Assembly (NCBI GenBank): GCA_024663395.1
Contig: JANFAH010000175.1
Location: forward strand, 1 to 40,106
DNA: 40,106 nt
From: Pisolithus tinctorius
Taxonomy: Eukaryota; Basidiomycota; Agaricomycetes; Boletales; Pisolithaceae
Reading direction: 5' to 3'
The number at the start of each line of letters is the position of its first letter. Positions within the stretch are counted from its first letter, which is position 1. Position numbers and translations under genes: made by a program. This document shows positions 1 to 11,082 of this stretch, piece after piece. The notes under the pieces are model-generated. The model did no database searches and was not told the DNA's origin. It was given only the letters and a program-made list of their open reading frames with translations.

Positions 1-2622
1 TACACCAAGATCGACCTCCACCATGCCTATCATCTAGTCCACATCACAGACAGAGATGAATGGAAAATGGCATTCCACACTCATTATGGTTCTTACGAGT
101 GGCAGGTAATGCCATTCGGTCTGACTAATGCACCTGCAACTTTCCAGCGATTTGTTAATAGCATCTTTGCAGACATGCTCGATGTCTGCATTGTGGTATA
201 CCTTGATGACATCCTAGTCTATTCACAGGATGTGGAGTCGCATTGTGAACATGTAAAAGAGGTACTCTGCCACCTTTGAAAGCATGGTCTCTATGCCAAG
301 CCAGAGAAGTGCGAGTTTCACTCCGACTCCGTCAAGTACCTTGGCTACATTCTTTCTCCCTCCGGTCTCACCATGTCTGCCAAGAAGGTTCAGGCAGTCC
401 ACAACTGGCCTGAGCTGCAGAAGGTGTGAGACATCCAGTCCTTCCTTGGTTTTGCAAACTTCTACAGATGATTCATTAATAACTACTCTGACATTGTTGT
501 TCCACTCACTCGCCTCACACAAAAGGGTGCTCCTTGGAACTTTTCTGAGGAGTGCCACTCCACTTTTCTCCACCTGAAGGATGCCTTCAGCTCTGTCCCT
601 GTTCTCACTCATTGGGTTCCTGATGCTCTGCTTACAGTAGAAACTGACACCTCCAACTATGCCATTGCCAGTATTCTGTCACTCACCTGCTCTGATGGTG
701 AACTCCACCCAGTTGCTTTCTACTCCCACACCATGACTGCACCAGAACTCAATTATGATACCCACAACAAGGAGCTGTTGGCTATCTTTGAGGCCTTCTG
801 CCATTGGTGGCATTACCTAGAAGGTTCCACCTTACCTGTCGACATGGTGATGGACCACAAGAACCTTGAGTACTTTTCCACCTCTAAGGTTCTCACTCAT
901 CGACAGGCCCACTGGTCGGAGTACCTTTCCCAGTTTAACCTTTCCATCCACTTCCAACCTGGCTGCCTAGCAGCCAGACCTGATGCACTTATGCGACATT
1001 GGGACATCTACCCAAAAGGGGGGGATAGGGACTATGCACAGGTAAATCCTCACAATCTCCACCCTGTGTTTACACAGGAGCAACTCACATTGTCCCTCTG
1101 TACCACTACCCTCATGGCACCTGTGCTCTGCACCACCATGGTCTTCAATGTTGAGTGCTTGCACTCCAACATCATCTCCACCCTACCCTCCAACCCTGTC
1201 TCTGCCAGTCATATCCCAACTCCGACTAAGCCTTGGTGGTCCCTGGACTCTGATGGTCTACTCTGCCTTGATGGTTGCATCTTTGTCCCTGACATTGATG
1301 ATCTCCACCTTCAAGTGCTTTGGTTCAAGCATGACCATCCTCTAGCAGGCCATTTCAGGCAGAACCACACCTTAGAACTCATCCACAGGGACTACGTGTG
1401 GCCCAACCTCCACTCTGACATGAAAGGATACATCAGGTCCTGCACTGCCTGTGGATGGAGCAAAACTCCGCAACATTGCCCCTATGGTCTACTGAAGCAA
1501 CTCCCCGTCCCAGAGAGACCTTGGAACTCCATCTCCATGGACTTCATCAAACACCTCCCCAACTCTGATGGCTGCTCTGCCATACTTGTGGTAGTGGACC
1601 ACCTCTCAAAGCAAGCGGTGTTCATCCCCACCCATGACTCTGTCACCTCCACCAAACTTGCTAAGCTCTTCCTCACCCATGTCTTCTCCAAGCATGGAGT
1701 ACCAGCTAATGTCACCTCTGACAGGGGTCCTGAGTTTGTCTCACACTTCTTCCACTCTCTAGGAAAAGCCCTTGATATGCGTCTTCACTTCACTTTGGGT
1801 TACCACCCAGAGGGTGATGGCCAGACTGAGTGAATGAACCAGACCCTCAAGCAGTACCTTCATGTCTACTGTAACTACCAACAAGACAACTGGGCTGAGC
1901 TGTTACCTCTAGTGGAGTTCACTTTCAACAATGCACCAAGTGCAACAACTGGAGTTTCTCCCTTCTTCACTAACAATGGATACCATCCAAACATGTCTGT
2001 GGTCCCTGACCGAGGCTTCACCTCTCCAAGGGCTCACGACTATGTCATTGAGCTCTCTGCCCTTCATGACTTCCTCTGCTCTGAAATGTCCACTGCTCAG
2101 CAGTGCTACCAGGGTCCAGTGGATGCCAAACGCATACCTCCACCTGAGTTCAAGGTTGGAGAACAGGTCTATGTCAAAGCCAAGTACTTCCGCTCCACTT
2201 GTCCTTTGGAGAAACTCTCCAAAAAGTACTTAGGTCCGTTCACTGTCTTGGCCAGGCCAGGTATGCACTCTGTCACCCTTAAACTCCCTGACTCTATGTG
2301 CTTGGTACATCTGGTCTTCCATGTCTCTCAACTGGAAGCTGCAGCAGCTAATCCTTTCCCAAACCAACAACAACCTCTGCCTCTGCCAGTGGATGTCAAT
2401 GGTGACCTTGAATATGAAGTGTCAGAGATACTCGACTCTAAGGTGGACTGCCACTGCCACCACTGTCAACTCCTGTATCTAGTCTGCTGGGCTGGGTATG
2501 AGAACACCAATGAAGAAACCTCTTGGTTGCTTGCAACTGAGCTAGCTCACGCTTCTGACATAGTCTCTGCTTTCCATGAATGATATCTGCATAAACTAGG
2601 CCCATACCAACCTCCACCATAA
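1..2622 (+). pseudogene. pol: gypsy pol: RT-RNaseH-integrase-chromodomain
   Basis: Polyprotein that would reverse transcribe and integrate the element. One frame runs from base 1 to a TAA at 2620-2622 with no indel. RT shows [13 protein letters not shown] and the catalytic YLDD (199-210). RNase H shows TDTSNYAIASILS and DHKNLEYFSTSKVL. Integrase has the H-H-C-C zinc module (around 1335-1460) and a D,D35E core: SMDF, TSDRG and the E of DGQTE. The end is a chromodomain (EYEVSEILDSKV..., about 2410-2580), which in this family is thought to bind histone marks and direct integration. Five stops break the frame (277, 427, 469, 1831, 2581). All are TGA, and each falls where relatives or the sister element E3 favour arginine or a CGG-derived residue, so CGA to TGA is the likely cause. 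The N-terminal half is outside the window. Confidence 0.92.
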
Positions 2623-2812
2623 TACTCTGCCCACATAACCTTCCTCCATGGGCCAACTCTGCCCCTTACTGAACTACCTTAAGTACTTTAGAATTTTCTC
2701 TGCTTATCTGTTTCACTTCTCGGAATCACAAACAAGGTCATAGGTCTATTTCGTAGTAGTACAAAATATACAAAAGACAAAAAAAAAAAAAAGAAAAGAA
2801 AAGAAATCTACT

Positions 2813-4019
2813 CTACTCCTCCATTGCCTGTTCTTCACTGCCCTCCTGCTCTCCCTCGTTGTCCCCCTCTGCACCTTCATCCACTTCCTTGTTCTTGTCC
2901 TCCATTGCCTCTGACTGAGGCCTCTTCCATCCTCCTCCTGTGTGCTCAAACTTGGCCATCTTGGCCTCGTGCATGTCATCCCTCCTCCTCATCTCCACCC
3001 ATTCTGCCTACTCGTGGTACAACCCCCACTCGTTGGCTGTCTGCTCCATGGCCTCCGCCATCCACTCTGCTGCCCTTGCCATCCTCTCGAAGGCTGTCGC
3101 AGCCTTCTCATGTGCCTCCATGTACCTCTCTGCAGCCTGCAGCTGCCACTCTCATTCCCACTCCATCCACCAGGAGGAGACCCCTGCTCCTGAGGGTCCC
3201 TTGTGTGGTGTCTGTGGCTCCTCCTCATCTTCTCCACCTATCTCCTGCTCGTCATCCACTTCCTCCGTCTCTGTCACTTTCTCCTTTCCCTTCCCTTGTG
3301 TCCTCTTCTCTCCTTGGGAGCTCCCTGTCCCTGCTCTCTTCCACGAGGGTCCCACTGCCACCTCTTCCCATGTCCAACTGCATGTCTTCTTGTTATGACA
3401 GGGCACACAGGCCCTGGTCTTACCTTGCCCTGGCTCACACTGTCCTGCCATCAGACTCACTATACAGCAAGTGCAGGGGGCCCTCTTGGTCGCGGTGACC
3501 ACCACAGAAGCCCCAGGGACCTTCTGGGTGGTGTTGATGTCATACACCGTGCTGGTCAACCTGAAATAGAATAAGGTCAAAAAAGAAAAAAAAAAAAAAA
3601 AGTCAGCTCCGCCTGACTCGCAGTAATCTGCTACTCACCTCTGCACAGCCTCATCCTGCCTGGCCTGGGCCCTCTCCTGAGAGGCTCTCTGCCTCTTCCT
3701 CTGCCACCCTCTTCTTTCGAGCTTCCTCTTCCTCCATCGCCCTTCTCCTCTGAGCCTCCTCTTCTGCTCTCTTCTTCCACTCCACCTCCAACTGCTCCTC
3801 CTCCACCCTCTGCCTCTTGGCCTCCTTGTGCTTGGCCTTGCACTCTGCCTCGTGCTCTCTCTCTCTCCACTCGGCCTCCTCTCGTTGGCATGCCTTCTCT
3901 GCGGACTTCTCTCACTCGGTGTTGGTGGAGTCATCGGTCAGGATGACCAGCTCTTCACCCACGACTTGGGAGTAGTCACAGACATGACCAGGGGTTGGTT
4001 GGGGGTTCTTCTCTGGCAT
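2813..4019 (-). pseudogene. Antisense accessory gene with Cys cluster (E1)
   Basis: A decayed gene reading against pol, between the chromodomain and the 3' LTR. From the ATG at 4019 the frame begins MPEKNPQPTP and reaches EELVILTDD, then a TGA (in GAG-TGA-GAG). A Glu/Lys/Arg-rich coiled-coil follows (about 3880-3660). A second block holds a six-cysteine cluster (3475-3374) spaced C-x2-C-x8-C-x9-C-x2-C-x5-C-x-W, then a basic stretch and an acidic tail. A third block (3166-2813) is a second helix-rich region (ERYMEAHEKAATAFERMA) ending in a very acidic tail and TAG at 2813. Frame changes between blocks are consistent with short introns or indels. E3 carries a gene with the same order and orientation. 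Function unknown. The Cys spacing resembles fungal Zn2Cys6 domains, but zinc or DNA binding is only inferred. Confidence 0.6.
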
Positions 4020-4210
4020 TGGGAGGACATGATGATGGGAGGAAGGGATGAGGTTTCGGTACCCTAACACGTGTTTTTAAGTGGTACTTCGAACTCCGAC
4101 AGAGCTCCACCATGGCTAAAGCCATTGTCCTCAAGGCATCAAAATGGTTACAAGTGATCAACTCATGTTGATCTCGTCCCATACATGTGGCCTTCAGGGG
4201 TTCAGGCCCT

Positions 4211-4220
4211 AAGGGGGGGG
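4211..4220 (+). promoter_or_regulatory. Polypurine tract of E1
   Basis: AAGGGGGGGG lies three bases before the TGTCATAAC start of the LTR. This is the expected position of the plus-strand DNA primer of a gypsy element, and it identifies the LTR as the 3' copy. Confidence 0.75.
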
Positions 4221-4223
4221 CAC

Positions 4224-4946
4224 TGTCATAACTGTGTGTTCACTCTAGGTCCTTGCTCACTCCACACCCTCTTCTGCTGGTCATTCACTCACTCCACACC
4301 AACTCCACCCAACTTCTGTCAGTTACAAGCCGTCTCCACTCTGACTGCTGTCAGACTTGTGCTGCTCTCCTACTGGACTGGGCAGACCATTCTCTAAAAA
4401 GGTCATGTGACTTCCTTTGGACTTCTCCCTGACAGCATGCAGTCAGGTACTCTGCAGCATGCACACCACATGGTCCAGCGCCTGGACTGTTTCCTTTTCA
4501 GGATGTTCTGTGTTACCCATTCATATGTCCTCCATCTACCCTTCATTTGTCATCCAGGAAGTTTTACAAGTCTCTGTATGTCAGTTCTGGTTCCAGTTAC
4601 TGTACCTCTGTAGCAGTATAAAAGCATGTATCGTACTCCACTGTTCTTCAGTACAAATATCAACTTAGTTCCTACTCCTTCTGTCTCTAACCTCTGTCTG
4701 TTGGAGTTATCTCTGACTCTCCATCTGTACTCTCCCTCTGAAATATGAGGGCTGAGATCATGCGAGGGGGTAGCACATGAGCTAAACCTGATGCCCTTGC
4801 TCTGCTCTGCCTTTGTCTTGGCAGACTTCATTCCTGCCAACACTCCACCAGTTGGAGTTCTGTTCCTTCATGTCAGACTTGCTTCCAGACCCTTCTCTAG
4901 ACCTTGTATAGTGTCAGAGTTGGTCAGAGTAGGCCCAGACTTGACA
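4224..4946 (+). repeat. 3' LTR of E1 (family LTR-1)
   Basis: The 723-bp repeat starts TGTCATAACTGTG and ends CAGACTTGACA. A TATAAAA box lies at 4617-4623, a likely core promoter. Two more copies occur in the window: 5604-6287 (+) and 32268-32981 (-). This copy is strongly CpG-depleted, with about four CpGs counted by eye, and carries TG or CA where the 32268 copy has CG. Confidence 0.92.
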
Positions 4947-5603
4947 CATATGAGGGAAATACAGAGTCAGCAGAACCCGATGAACTTATCAATACCTTCG
5001 AGACATACTTGGAGGTAGATGAGGAAGATGAGCCAGTGGCATATTTTGGCACAATGGACCCTGAAGATGAACCTCTTGAGGAAGAGGTGGTCTATTGCAT
5101 TCTGGAAGGGCAGATGCCCTCTGAGGGTGATGCCCCAATGCAAGAGGATGATCCTCTGATATGAGAAGACAGTCCTGGTAATGATGTTCCATGAACTGAG
5201 AATGGATTGACTGGATCTATCCCTGACACAGTACAAGATACCAAGTGATGGGATTGGTCAGACCTATATGGAGCTGTACATGAGTTCACATGTGACAAGT
5301 GTAGCCACTGTGTGGATCATGTAGCTGAGGGGTTACTAAACAGTAATCCATCTCTAGTCAGGGTTCTCACAAATAACAAGGATCATGCTTGATGGGAATA
5401 CAAAAGGGGTAAGGAGGATGGAAGGCATGCTCCAATGGAGACACCAAATCTTAGTGCCTGGCACACTAGGATGGCCCTTCACCTACTAGCATATCACCTC
5501 TGGTGTATGGAAGGACATCAAAGGGATGCCCTTCAAGGGATATTGATAGCACATGAAGGTGTGCATCATGTGACTCAACCCCAATTTAACCTTGGATGAA
5601 CCC
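4947..5603 (+). pseudogene. E2 gag-protease linker remnant, part 1
   Basis: A + frame with acidic composition (EVDEEDEPVAYFG, DPEDEPLEEEVVY) continues to about 5596. It is interrupted only by TGA codons (from 5162 on). It contains a CDKCSHCVDH segment and HTRMALHLLAYHLWCMEGHQ. I do not recognise a catalytic domain. Position upstream of the protease suggests the region between gag and protease of E2. An ATG at 4904 lies inside the preceding LTR and is not the true start, because the frame was joined to the LTR by insertion of E1. Confidence 0.5.
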
Positions 5604-6287
5604 TGTCATAACTGTGCATTCATCATAAGTCCTTACTCACTCTGCAACCTTTTCTGCCGGTCATCTGCTCACTCCACACCATCTCCACTCTGACTGCTGT
5701 CAGACTTGTGTTGTTCTCCTACCAGACCAAGCAGACCATTCTCTGAGGGGTCATGTGACTACCTTCGCAGTCAGGTACTCTGCAGCGTGTGCACTGCATG
5801 GTCCAGCGCCTGGACTGTTTCCTTTTCTGGATGTTCTATGTTACCCATCTGTATGTCCTCCGTCTACCCTTCATTTGTTGTCCAGGAAGTTTTATTTGAA
5901 ATTTTACAAGTCTCCATATGTCAGTTCCAATTCCGGTTACTGTACCTCCATAGTAGTATAAAAGCATGTATCATACTCTGCCAATTCCTCAGTACAAATA
6001 TCAACTTAGTTCCTATTCCTCCTGACTCTATCTTCTGTCTGTCGGAGTTACCTCTGACCTTCTCTCTGTACTCTCCCTCTGAAATACGAGGGCTGAGATC
6101 ATGCAAGGGGGTAGTGCATGAGCTAAACCCAACACCCTCACTCTGCTCTGCCTTTACCTTGGTGGACTTTGTTCCTGCCACCACTCTGCTAGTCAGAGTT
6201 CCATTCTTCCCTGTCAGACTTGCTTCCAAACCCTTCTCTAGGCCTTGTCTAGTGTCGGAGTTGGTCAGAGTAGGCCCAGACTTGACA
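5604..6287 (+). repeat. Solo LTR (family LTR-1), TSD AACCC
   Basis: The 684-bp copy begins TGTCATAACTGTGC and ends CAGACTTGACA. It is flanked by the 5-bp direct repeat AACCC (5599-5603 and 6288-6292), with no internal element sequence. This is the footprint of LTR-LTR recombination after insertion into E2. It lacks about 40 bp present in the 4224 copy near the U3 start. TATAAAA is at 5957-5963. About nine CpGs remain by eye. Confidence 0.93.
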
Positions 6288-6292
6288 AACCC

Positions 6293-7129
6293 CTGGGAAA
6301 TGCTATGATTGATCTACAGCTGCAGAGTGTCATGATCCCTAATGTCCAAATATATCCAGACACAGTGGTAATCAAAACACCATGGGGAATGGTGTGGATA
6401 AATAGTGATGGGATGGTAGAGCACTTGCCTACCTCCCAAGAAGAGGACGATATAGTAAGAAGTGCATCACTTAGAATAAGTGAGGACAAGATAGATCTAG
6501 ACCCTCATCAAGCAGAACAACCTGAAGTCACAGGTGGGACCTGGACTTGGTCACTGGTTTATGGAGTGACTCACTCTGAACATTGTCCCAAATGCCAACA
6601 ATGCAGGGAACACATTGATGAGGCCACAGCTGAGGAGAATACCTCACTCACCATCACACTGCAGTTCCCTATGCAACTTGCATTCTGTGAGTACAATAGG
6701 GGCTGGGAAGACTGCAACCACACCCAAATGGAAGGGCACAGCCTGAACATCAATCACATTCAGTGCACAATATGTGCAATGGCTAGTTGCATCAGGTCCC
6801 TTGAAGCACAACAAGTACAAGCATTGTGTGATATCCAATGCTTGTGCACAACTGCACAGAACAGGAATGATATTCCTGGGCAGCTGTATGATCAGCACCA
6901 TACAACTGAATGTCACATAAGTCATCCTAACCCAAATAACAATGAAATCAGGATATACCCTGATGATATGGTGGTGGAAACACCACATGGAGATATAATT
7001 ATCAAAGGACATCACATCTGCAATAACCCACATATGGCTGCAATGGATTTGCAACCAATAGCAAAGCCACTGACCTGTGCTTTTTGGTATGCAATGCATA
7101 CTAAGCAGAAAGCAGGAACCTGCCCATGA
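6293..7129 (+). pseudogene. E2 gag-protease linker remnant, part 2
   Basis: Open + frame of about 278 codons after the solo LTR, ending at a TGA (7127-7129). Beyond that stop the same frame continues into the protease. Two related segments occur in it: NVQIYPDTVVIKTPWGMVWI near the start and EIRIYPDDMVVETPHGDIII near the end. This internal duplication suggests a repeated beta-rich module. A CPKCQQCREH segment could be a metal-binding knuckle. An upstream ATG at 6245 is inside the LTR and is fortuitous. Function not recognised. The position fits the region between gag and protease. Confidence 0.55.
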
Positions 7130-7572
7130 ATCACACCAGAATTATGCACATGTGTAATGGTAGATACTGTCATAAATGGCTGTAAAGCCTACACAATGGT
7201 TGACACTGGAAGAACTGGAAACTTTGTGAACTGGCTTTTGCCAAGGTCATGAAGATGAAAGTGTTTCCACTCGATCAGCAGCTTACACAGCAATTGGGCT
7301 GCATAGGTAGCCAATCAAAAATTACACATGGAGGACTCTCCATGATAAAGATGGGCTGCCAACAGACTGACTGTTATTTCGATGTGGCTAATATCAATCA
7401 CTACAACTGTATTCTAGGAATCCTGTTCCTTAGGCAGCATAAAGTAGTACTCAACTTTGCTGAAAAGTTGATGACAATTGCAGGGAAAAAGGTCCTCATG
7501 CTCACAGAGCCTGAGGTCACCAGAGAGGGGTGCCCATGCCCCTCTAAAGCAACCACCTCCTCGAGCAAATGA
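7130..7572 (+). pseudogene. E2 retropepsin-like protease
   Basis: Aspartic protease domain that would mature the polyprotein. The active-site motif VDTGRTGNFV is present (DTG at 7202-7210), and the C-terminal part reads YFDVANINHYNCILGILFLRQHK. Between them the frame slips by one base near 7228-7235, where AFAKVMKMKVFPL continues in another frame. A further TGA ends the run at 7570-7572. The usual second residue after DTG (S or A) is replaced by R. The RT domain follows in the same frame. Confidence 0.75.
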
Positions 7573-8645
7573 CTAGCACACCCTGTGAGGCTGTCAGAGC
7601 CTCATGAGGGCTTGCCAAGGGGAGGGCAGTTAGAGTCAAAAAGCAAGCCTACACTCACAGTAATAAAACCAATACAAAAAAGAGCATTGGGAGATAGAGA
7701 TATACCTTGCCTAAGGGAGCAATGGTTTGAAAAGTTTAGATGAAGGTTCAAAGGTTTCAAACCAGAATTACCTCCCTTATGGGAGGTAAACCACAGGATT
7801 CCCCTGATTGACAAGGACAAGCAGTACTTGTATCATTTGCCTTGTTGTGCTGACACACTGAAGCAACAGTTGTCAGATAAAATCCATCAGTACACAGATG
7901 CAGAGTGGTGGGTGCTGAAAAGCATCCCACAAGCCACACCTATGCTGTGTATTTCAAAGAAGAATGGCAAACTACAAACAGTCATTGACTGTTGTGAAAG
8001 AAATGAAAACACTATAAGGGATGTAACTCCCTTCCCTGATCAGGACCAGATCAGGATGGACATTGTGAGAGCAAGGTATCACTCAAAGATCAACTTGTTG
8101 AATGTGTACAAACAGGTACATGTCAAGCCTGAAGATGTCTGGAAGACAGCCTTCTCAATGATTTATGGTACTTTTATAAGCCAAGTCATGCAGCAGGGGG
8201 ATTGTAACACTCCTGTGATGTTTCAACACCTTATGACTGTGATCTTTAGAGATCACATAGGACCTTTTGTATACATCTATCTCAACAATATATTTGTCTA
8301 CAGTGATACACTGGAGGAGCATGAGCAGCACCTCCAGATAGTGTTTGAAACACTATGTCAGGCTGACATCTTCCTCAAAAGGGAGAAGTGCAACTTATAC
8401 ACCAAGAAACTTGACTGCCTTGGGCACATAATCAATGCCAAGGGCATGCATGCAGATAGAGACAAGATATCTCAAATTAGGAACTGGACAGTACCTAAGT
8501 TGCTCAATGAGGTTCAACGGTTCATTGGTCTCATAGAATACCTGGCACAGTTTATGCCAGATATTTCAGCATACATGACACCACTAACTGGGATACAAAG
8601 GAATGGACATCCATGTGGAGGGAAATCCATGACTGATGCTTCCAG
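7573..8645 (+). pseudogene. pol: E2 reverse transcriptase, catalytic YLNN
   Basis: RT of the gypsy class, in one + frame after the protease. Landmarks: PPLWEVNHRIPLIDKDKQYLYHLP, PMLCISKKNGKLQTVIDC, VWKTAFSMIYGTF, then YIYLNNIFVYSDT at 8272-8310. The catalytic Tyr-x-Asp-Asp is Tyr-Leu-Asn-Asn (8278-8289), which should abolish polymerase activity. Both changes lie in CpG context on the reconstructed parent codons (CTC-GAC-GAT to CTC-AAC-AAT). A TGA interrupts at about 7738, and a frameshift near 8610 moves the frame before RNase H. Length and order are normal for the family. Confidence 0.88.
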
Positions 8646-9450
8646 ATGATTAAGGACCTGGCTTGCAAGTACCCAGTACTGTGGCCGATAAATCCAAGGA
8701 AGGAAGAGCCAATATGGCTTGTCTGTGATGCATCACTCTATGGAGTAGGTGCACTGTATGGGCAAGGACCTGAATGGAAGACCTGCCAACTAGCAGGCTT
8801 CATGTCAAAAAAGCTGAGAAATGCTCAACAAAACTATAGGACCTTTGAGCAAGAGACCCTTGCGATAATCAAAGCTTTACTGAAATGGGAGGATAAACAC
8901 CTTGGGTTTAAGTTCACAATAGTGACAGACCATAAGGCCCTGGGATACCTCAAAACCCAGCAAAAACTGTTGAGCTGACAGGTCCAGTGGATAGATTATA
9001 TGTCATGCTTTGACAACCATGAGGCCCTGGGATACCTCAAGACCCAATGAAAACTGTCAAGCTGACAGGTGTGGTGGATAGATTATATGTCATGTTTTGA
9101 CACAAACATAGTATATGCCAAAGGTTCTGAGAACCAAGTGGCAGATTTCCTATCCCATTACTATGAGGAGGAAGGAGGAGACAACATCTCTGATGAGAAT
9201 GTTGAGTGAGCAAATGCTGACATATGCCTGGACCCAAAGGGAGATGATCTCCCTCAGGACAGATGGCAAGAGCTGAGACTATCAGTGATGGAAGAGCAGG
9301 AAGGAACTCTTCATAAGAGTAACCAGCTAAAGGAGAAGTGGGAGAACCACATCCTGGAGGCTCAGGAAATGGCCTTGGCCACAGAAAGGAACAACAAGGA
9401 AACCCCTCTCACAATTGTGGAGGAGGATCCATCAATATTCAAATCTGCTG
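8646..9450 (+). pseudogene. pol: E2 RNase H domain and downstream linker
   Basis: Gypsy RNase H that would remove the RNA strand of the hybrid. It contains PIWLVCDASLYGVGALYGQG, FMSKKLRNAQQNYRTFEQETLAIIKALLKWEDKHLGF and VTDHKALGYLKTQ. A duplicated 87-bp block follows, and then VYAKGSENQVADFLSHYY, the usual end of the domain. Stops in this stretch include TGA at 8976-8978 and others in the second copy of the duplication. The linker after 9170 is acidic (YEEEGGDNISDENVE), with further TGA codons. Confidence 0.8.
8931..9104 (+). repeat. 87-bp tandem duplication in RNase H
   Basis: The block 8931-9017 is repeated directly at 9018-9104 with several substitutions. Both copies encode a HKALGYLKTQ-like start and an IDYMSCFD end. 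The period of 87 bp is 29 codons, so the frame is kept. Confidence 0.85.
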
Positions 9451-9766
9451 AGGCCTCATGAACCTCACCAATAACCTATGGAGATGCACCAGAATTTCTG
9501 GATGCCATCTGTAAGGGATACAAGAATGAGCCTATGCTTGTGAAGATACTAGCACAACCATCACATCACCCTCAATTTGAGGAGAGAGATGGTCTGCTTT
9601 ACACAAAAAAATCATGGTGGAGAGGAAGTGTTGTGCCTTCCACATGCAAAGTACAAAAACAATGACATAATTGCATGGGTCATAGACCAGGCACACAGGA
9701 TGCTGGGACATTTCAGATCCCAGAGAACAGCAGACTATATCCACAGGTGGTACTGGTGGCCAAAAC
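9451..9766 (+). pseudogene. pol: E2 integrase zinc-binding module (partial)
   Basis: N-terminal H2C2 domain of a gypsy integrase. Segments FEERDGLLYTKK and then, after a one-base frame change, VLCLPHAKYK, AHRMLGHFRSQRTADYIHRWYWWPKLG are read. The CRTCPICQATKA half lies just beyond a TGA at 9772. The D,D35E catalytic core that should follow is absent. Sequence after about 9830 does not match an integrase in any frame I read, so the module is a dead fragment. Confidence 0.75.
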
Positions 9767-10540
9767 TTGGTTGAGAAGTGGACAGGTTCTGCAGAACCTG
9801 CCCCATATGTCAGGCAACAAAGGCTGCAGGAGTGGATAGCAGACACTCCTTTGGGCTCAACTCCAGCACCTGATGTAGGATCAACTCCTACCCCTGCTCT
9901 CATCAACTGCATAGCAGTTCAACCATATGAGACTCAACAGGTCTCTGAACAAAGGCCTGGGCTGAGCTCCCAAGCTCAGTCCTCCATGAGGATACAACCT
10001 CCTCACAAGGCAAAAGGGGCCAAGCCCTCTGCTGGGAAGTCTAGGGGTATCCCTGAGCTACCATTGAATACCCCTCCCCTTGACAGCTCCATCAAAGCTT
10101 GGAGGGAGTTCATTGACAAAGAACAGAGGTGTTCTCACTGGGGTGAAGATGGCAAGTCCACACTTGTGGCCATGCTCCCAGGGGGGACATTGAGCAGGCC
10201 AGATGACTCTGACACAGAAGCCAATCCTCTGTTTCTGCACAAGGTCTGAGGGTTCCTCCTCTACGAGTGCCTGGCACCAGTTCCCCAGAGCCATAGGGCT
10301 CGAAATGTCTGGATGTGTGAGTTGGCTTGCCTACTTGCAGTAAGGGGATGATATTGGTCCCTCCTCAACTGGGCAGAAGTCAGCCCAGTCGAAGGTGCTT
10401 CACATCTCTGGGATGGTGAGTTCACCACCTCAGCTGATAGGGCCTCAATCACAGTGTATCTTGCTGCTAATGGGGTCAGCATGTATGACACTGATGATGC
10501 ACTGCAATGGGCTCAACAAGCAGTCAAGAGTATGTCAACA
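9767..10540 (+). pseudogene. Unrecognised frame downstream of integrase stub
   Basis: A + frame of about 258 codons, interrupted by two TGA codons (10247-10249 and one near 10351). Its first part overlaps the integrase zinc module in another frame and is not informative. From about 9850 it is Pro/Ser/Thr-rich (GSTPAPDVGSTPTPALI). Further on it reads LDSSIKAWREFIDKEQRC, LLYECLAPVPQSHRARNVWM and VYLAANGVSMYDTDDALQWAQQAV, which looks like folded protein. I cannot name it. It occupies the place of the missing integrase core and chromodomain, so it may be a fused piece of another part of the element or of another element. Confidence 0.4.
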
Positions 10541-11082
10541 GTATTATTGTGAATGGAGGAGAGAATAACCCTCAGGTCATGGCAAAAATCGAGCCCCTGA
10601 AGAAGGCTCTTGCTGAACCTTGCCCCAAGCAATGTCAGATCGAGGGAGTGGTATGAGCACCAGGCTCAAGCCATTGGTTGCACCATCAACCAGGTCCCTC
10701 TGGGTCACATGCCCTTATGGGCTGACAATCAGCAGATTGTCTCTGCATTCACCTCTGTGGCATTTATTTATGACCTTCCCCACTGTCCTCATGGGGGAGC
10801 ATCCACTGTCAGGGGAAATCCCCTGCTAAAGACTCTGAGCCTGAGGAGGGTGAAATGACTGACAACCTGTTCAAGGATGAGGATAGGTCATGAATGTGAG
10901 GGAGTGTTCCCTCTGGAGACTCAACTCTCTGATTGAGGGATTGGGTTCAACACCCTTTCTCTATGTTTGAACTTTGAGGCCTAACCTTTGTGCAAATTGT
11001 CTCCTTTCCTGCTTCTTCCTGTCTCTTTCTTTTCTCCTTTTTTCTTTACTTTCCAAGCCTGGGTCAGCTCTGCAGGGGAGGG
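10541..11082 (+). other. E2 3' noncoding region with polypurine tract
   Basis: I see no credible gene. The last 100 bases are pyrimidine-rich, then GCAGGGGAGGG (11072-11082) directly precedes a TGTTAGGGG LTR start. This is the expected place of the plus-strand primer. Confidence 0.5.

Larger units (their letters stand above)
1..4946 (+). mobile_element. E1: Ty3/gypsy chromovirus, 3' portion
   Basis: Long terminal repeat retrotransposon cut by the left window edge. Order seen: RT, RNase H, integrase, chromodomain, an antisense accessory gene, a G-rich polypurine tract and a 3' LTR. This domain order is that of Ty3/gypsy chromoviruses. The LTR ends in CA at 4946 and the next five bases are CATAT. 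The five bases before the LTR (GGCAC) do not match, as expected for a 3' LTR preceded by internal sequence. I infer that a 5' LTR preceded by CATAT lies left of the window. The element is inserted in another gypsy element (E2), whose reading frame resumes right after 4946. Confidence 0.9.

Noticed and set aside
2824..3498. Long plus-strand frames rich in Pro, Ser and Leu.
   Set aside because: They are shadows of the minus-strand accessory gene, whose frames show coiled coil, Cys cluster and acidic tail also found in E3.
4904..5164. ATG at 4904 and at 6245 as gene starts.
   Set aside because: Both start codons lie inside inserted LTRs, and the protein-like sequence begins only after the LTR ends.
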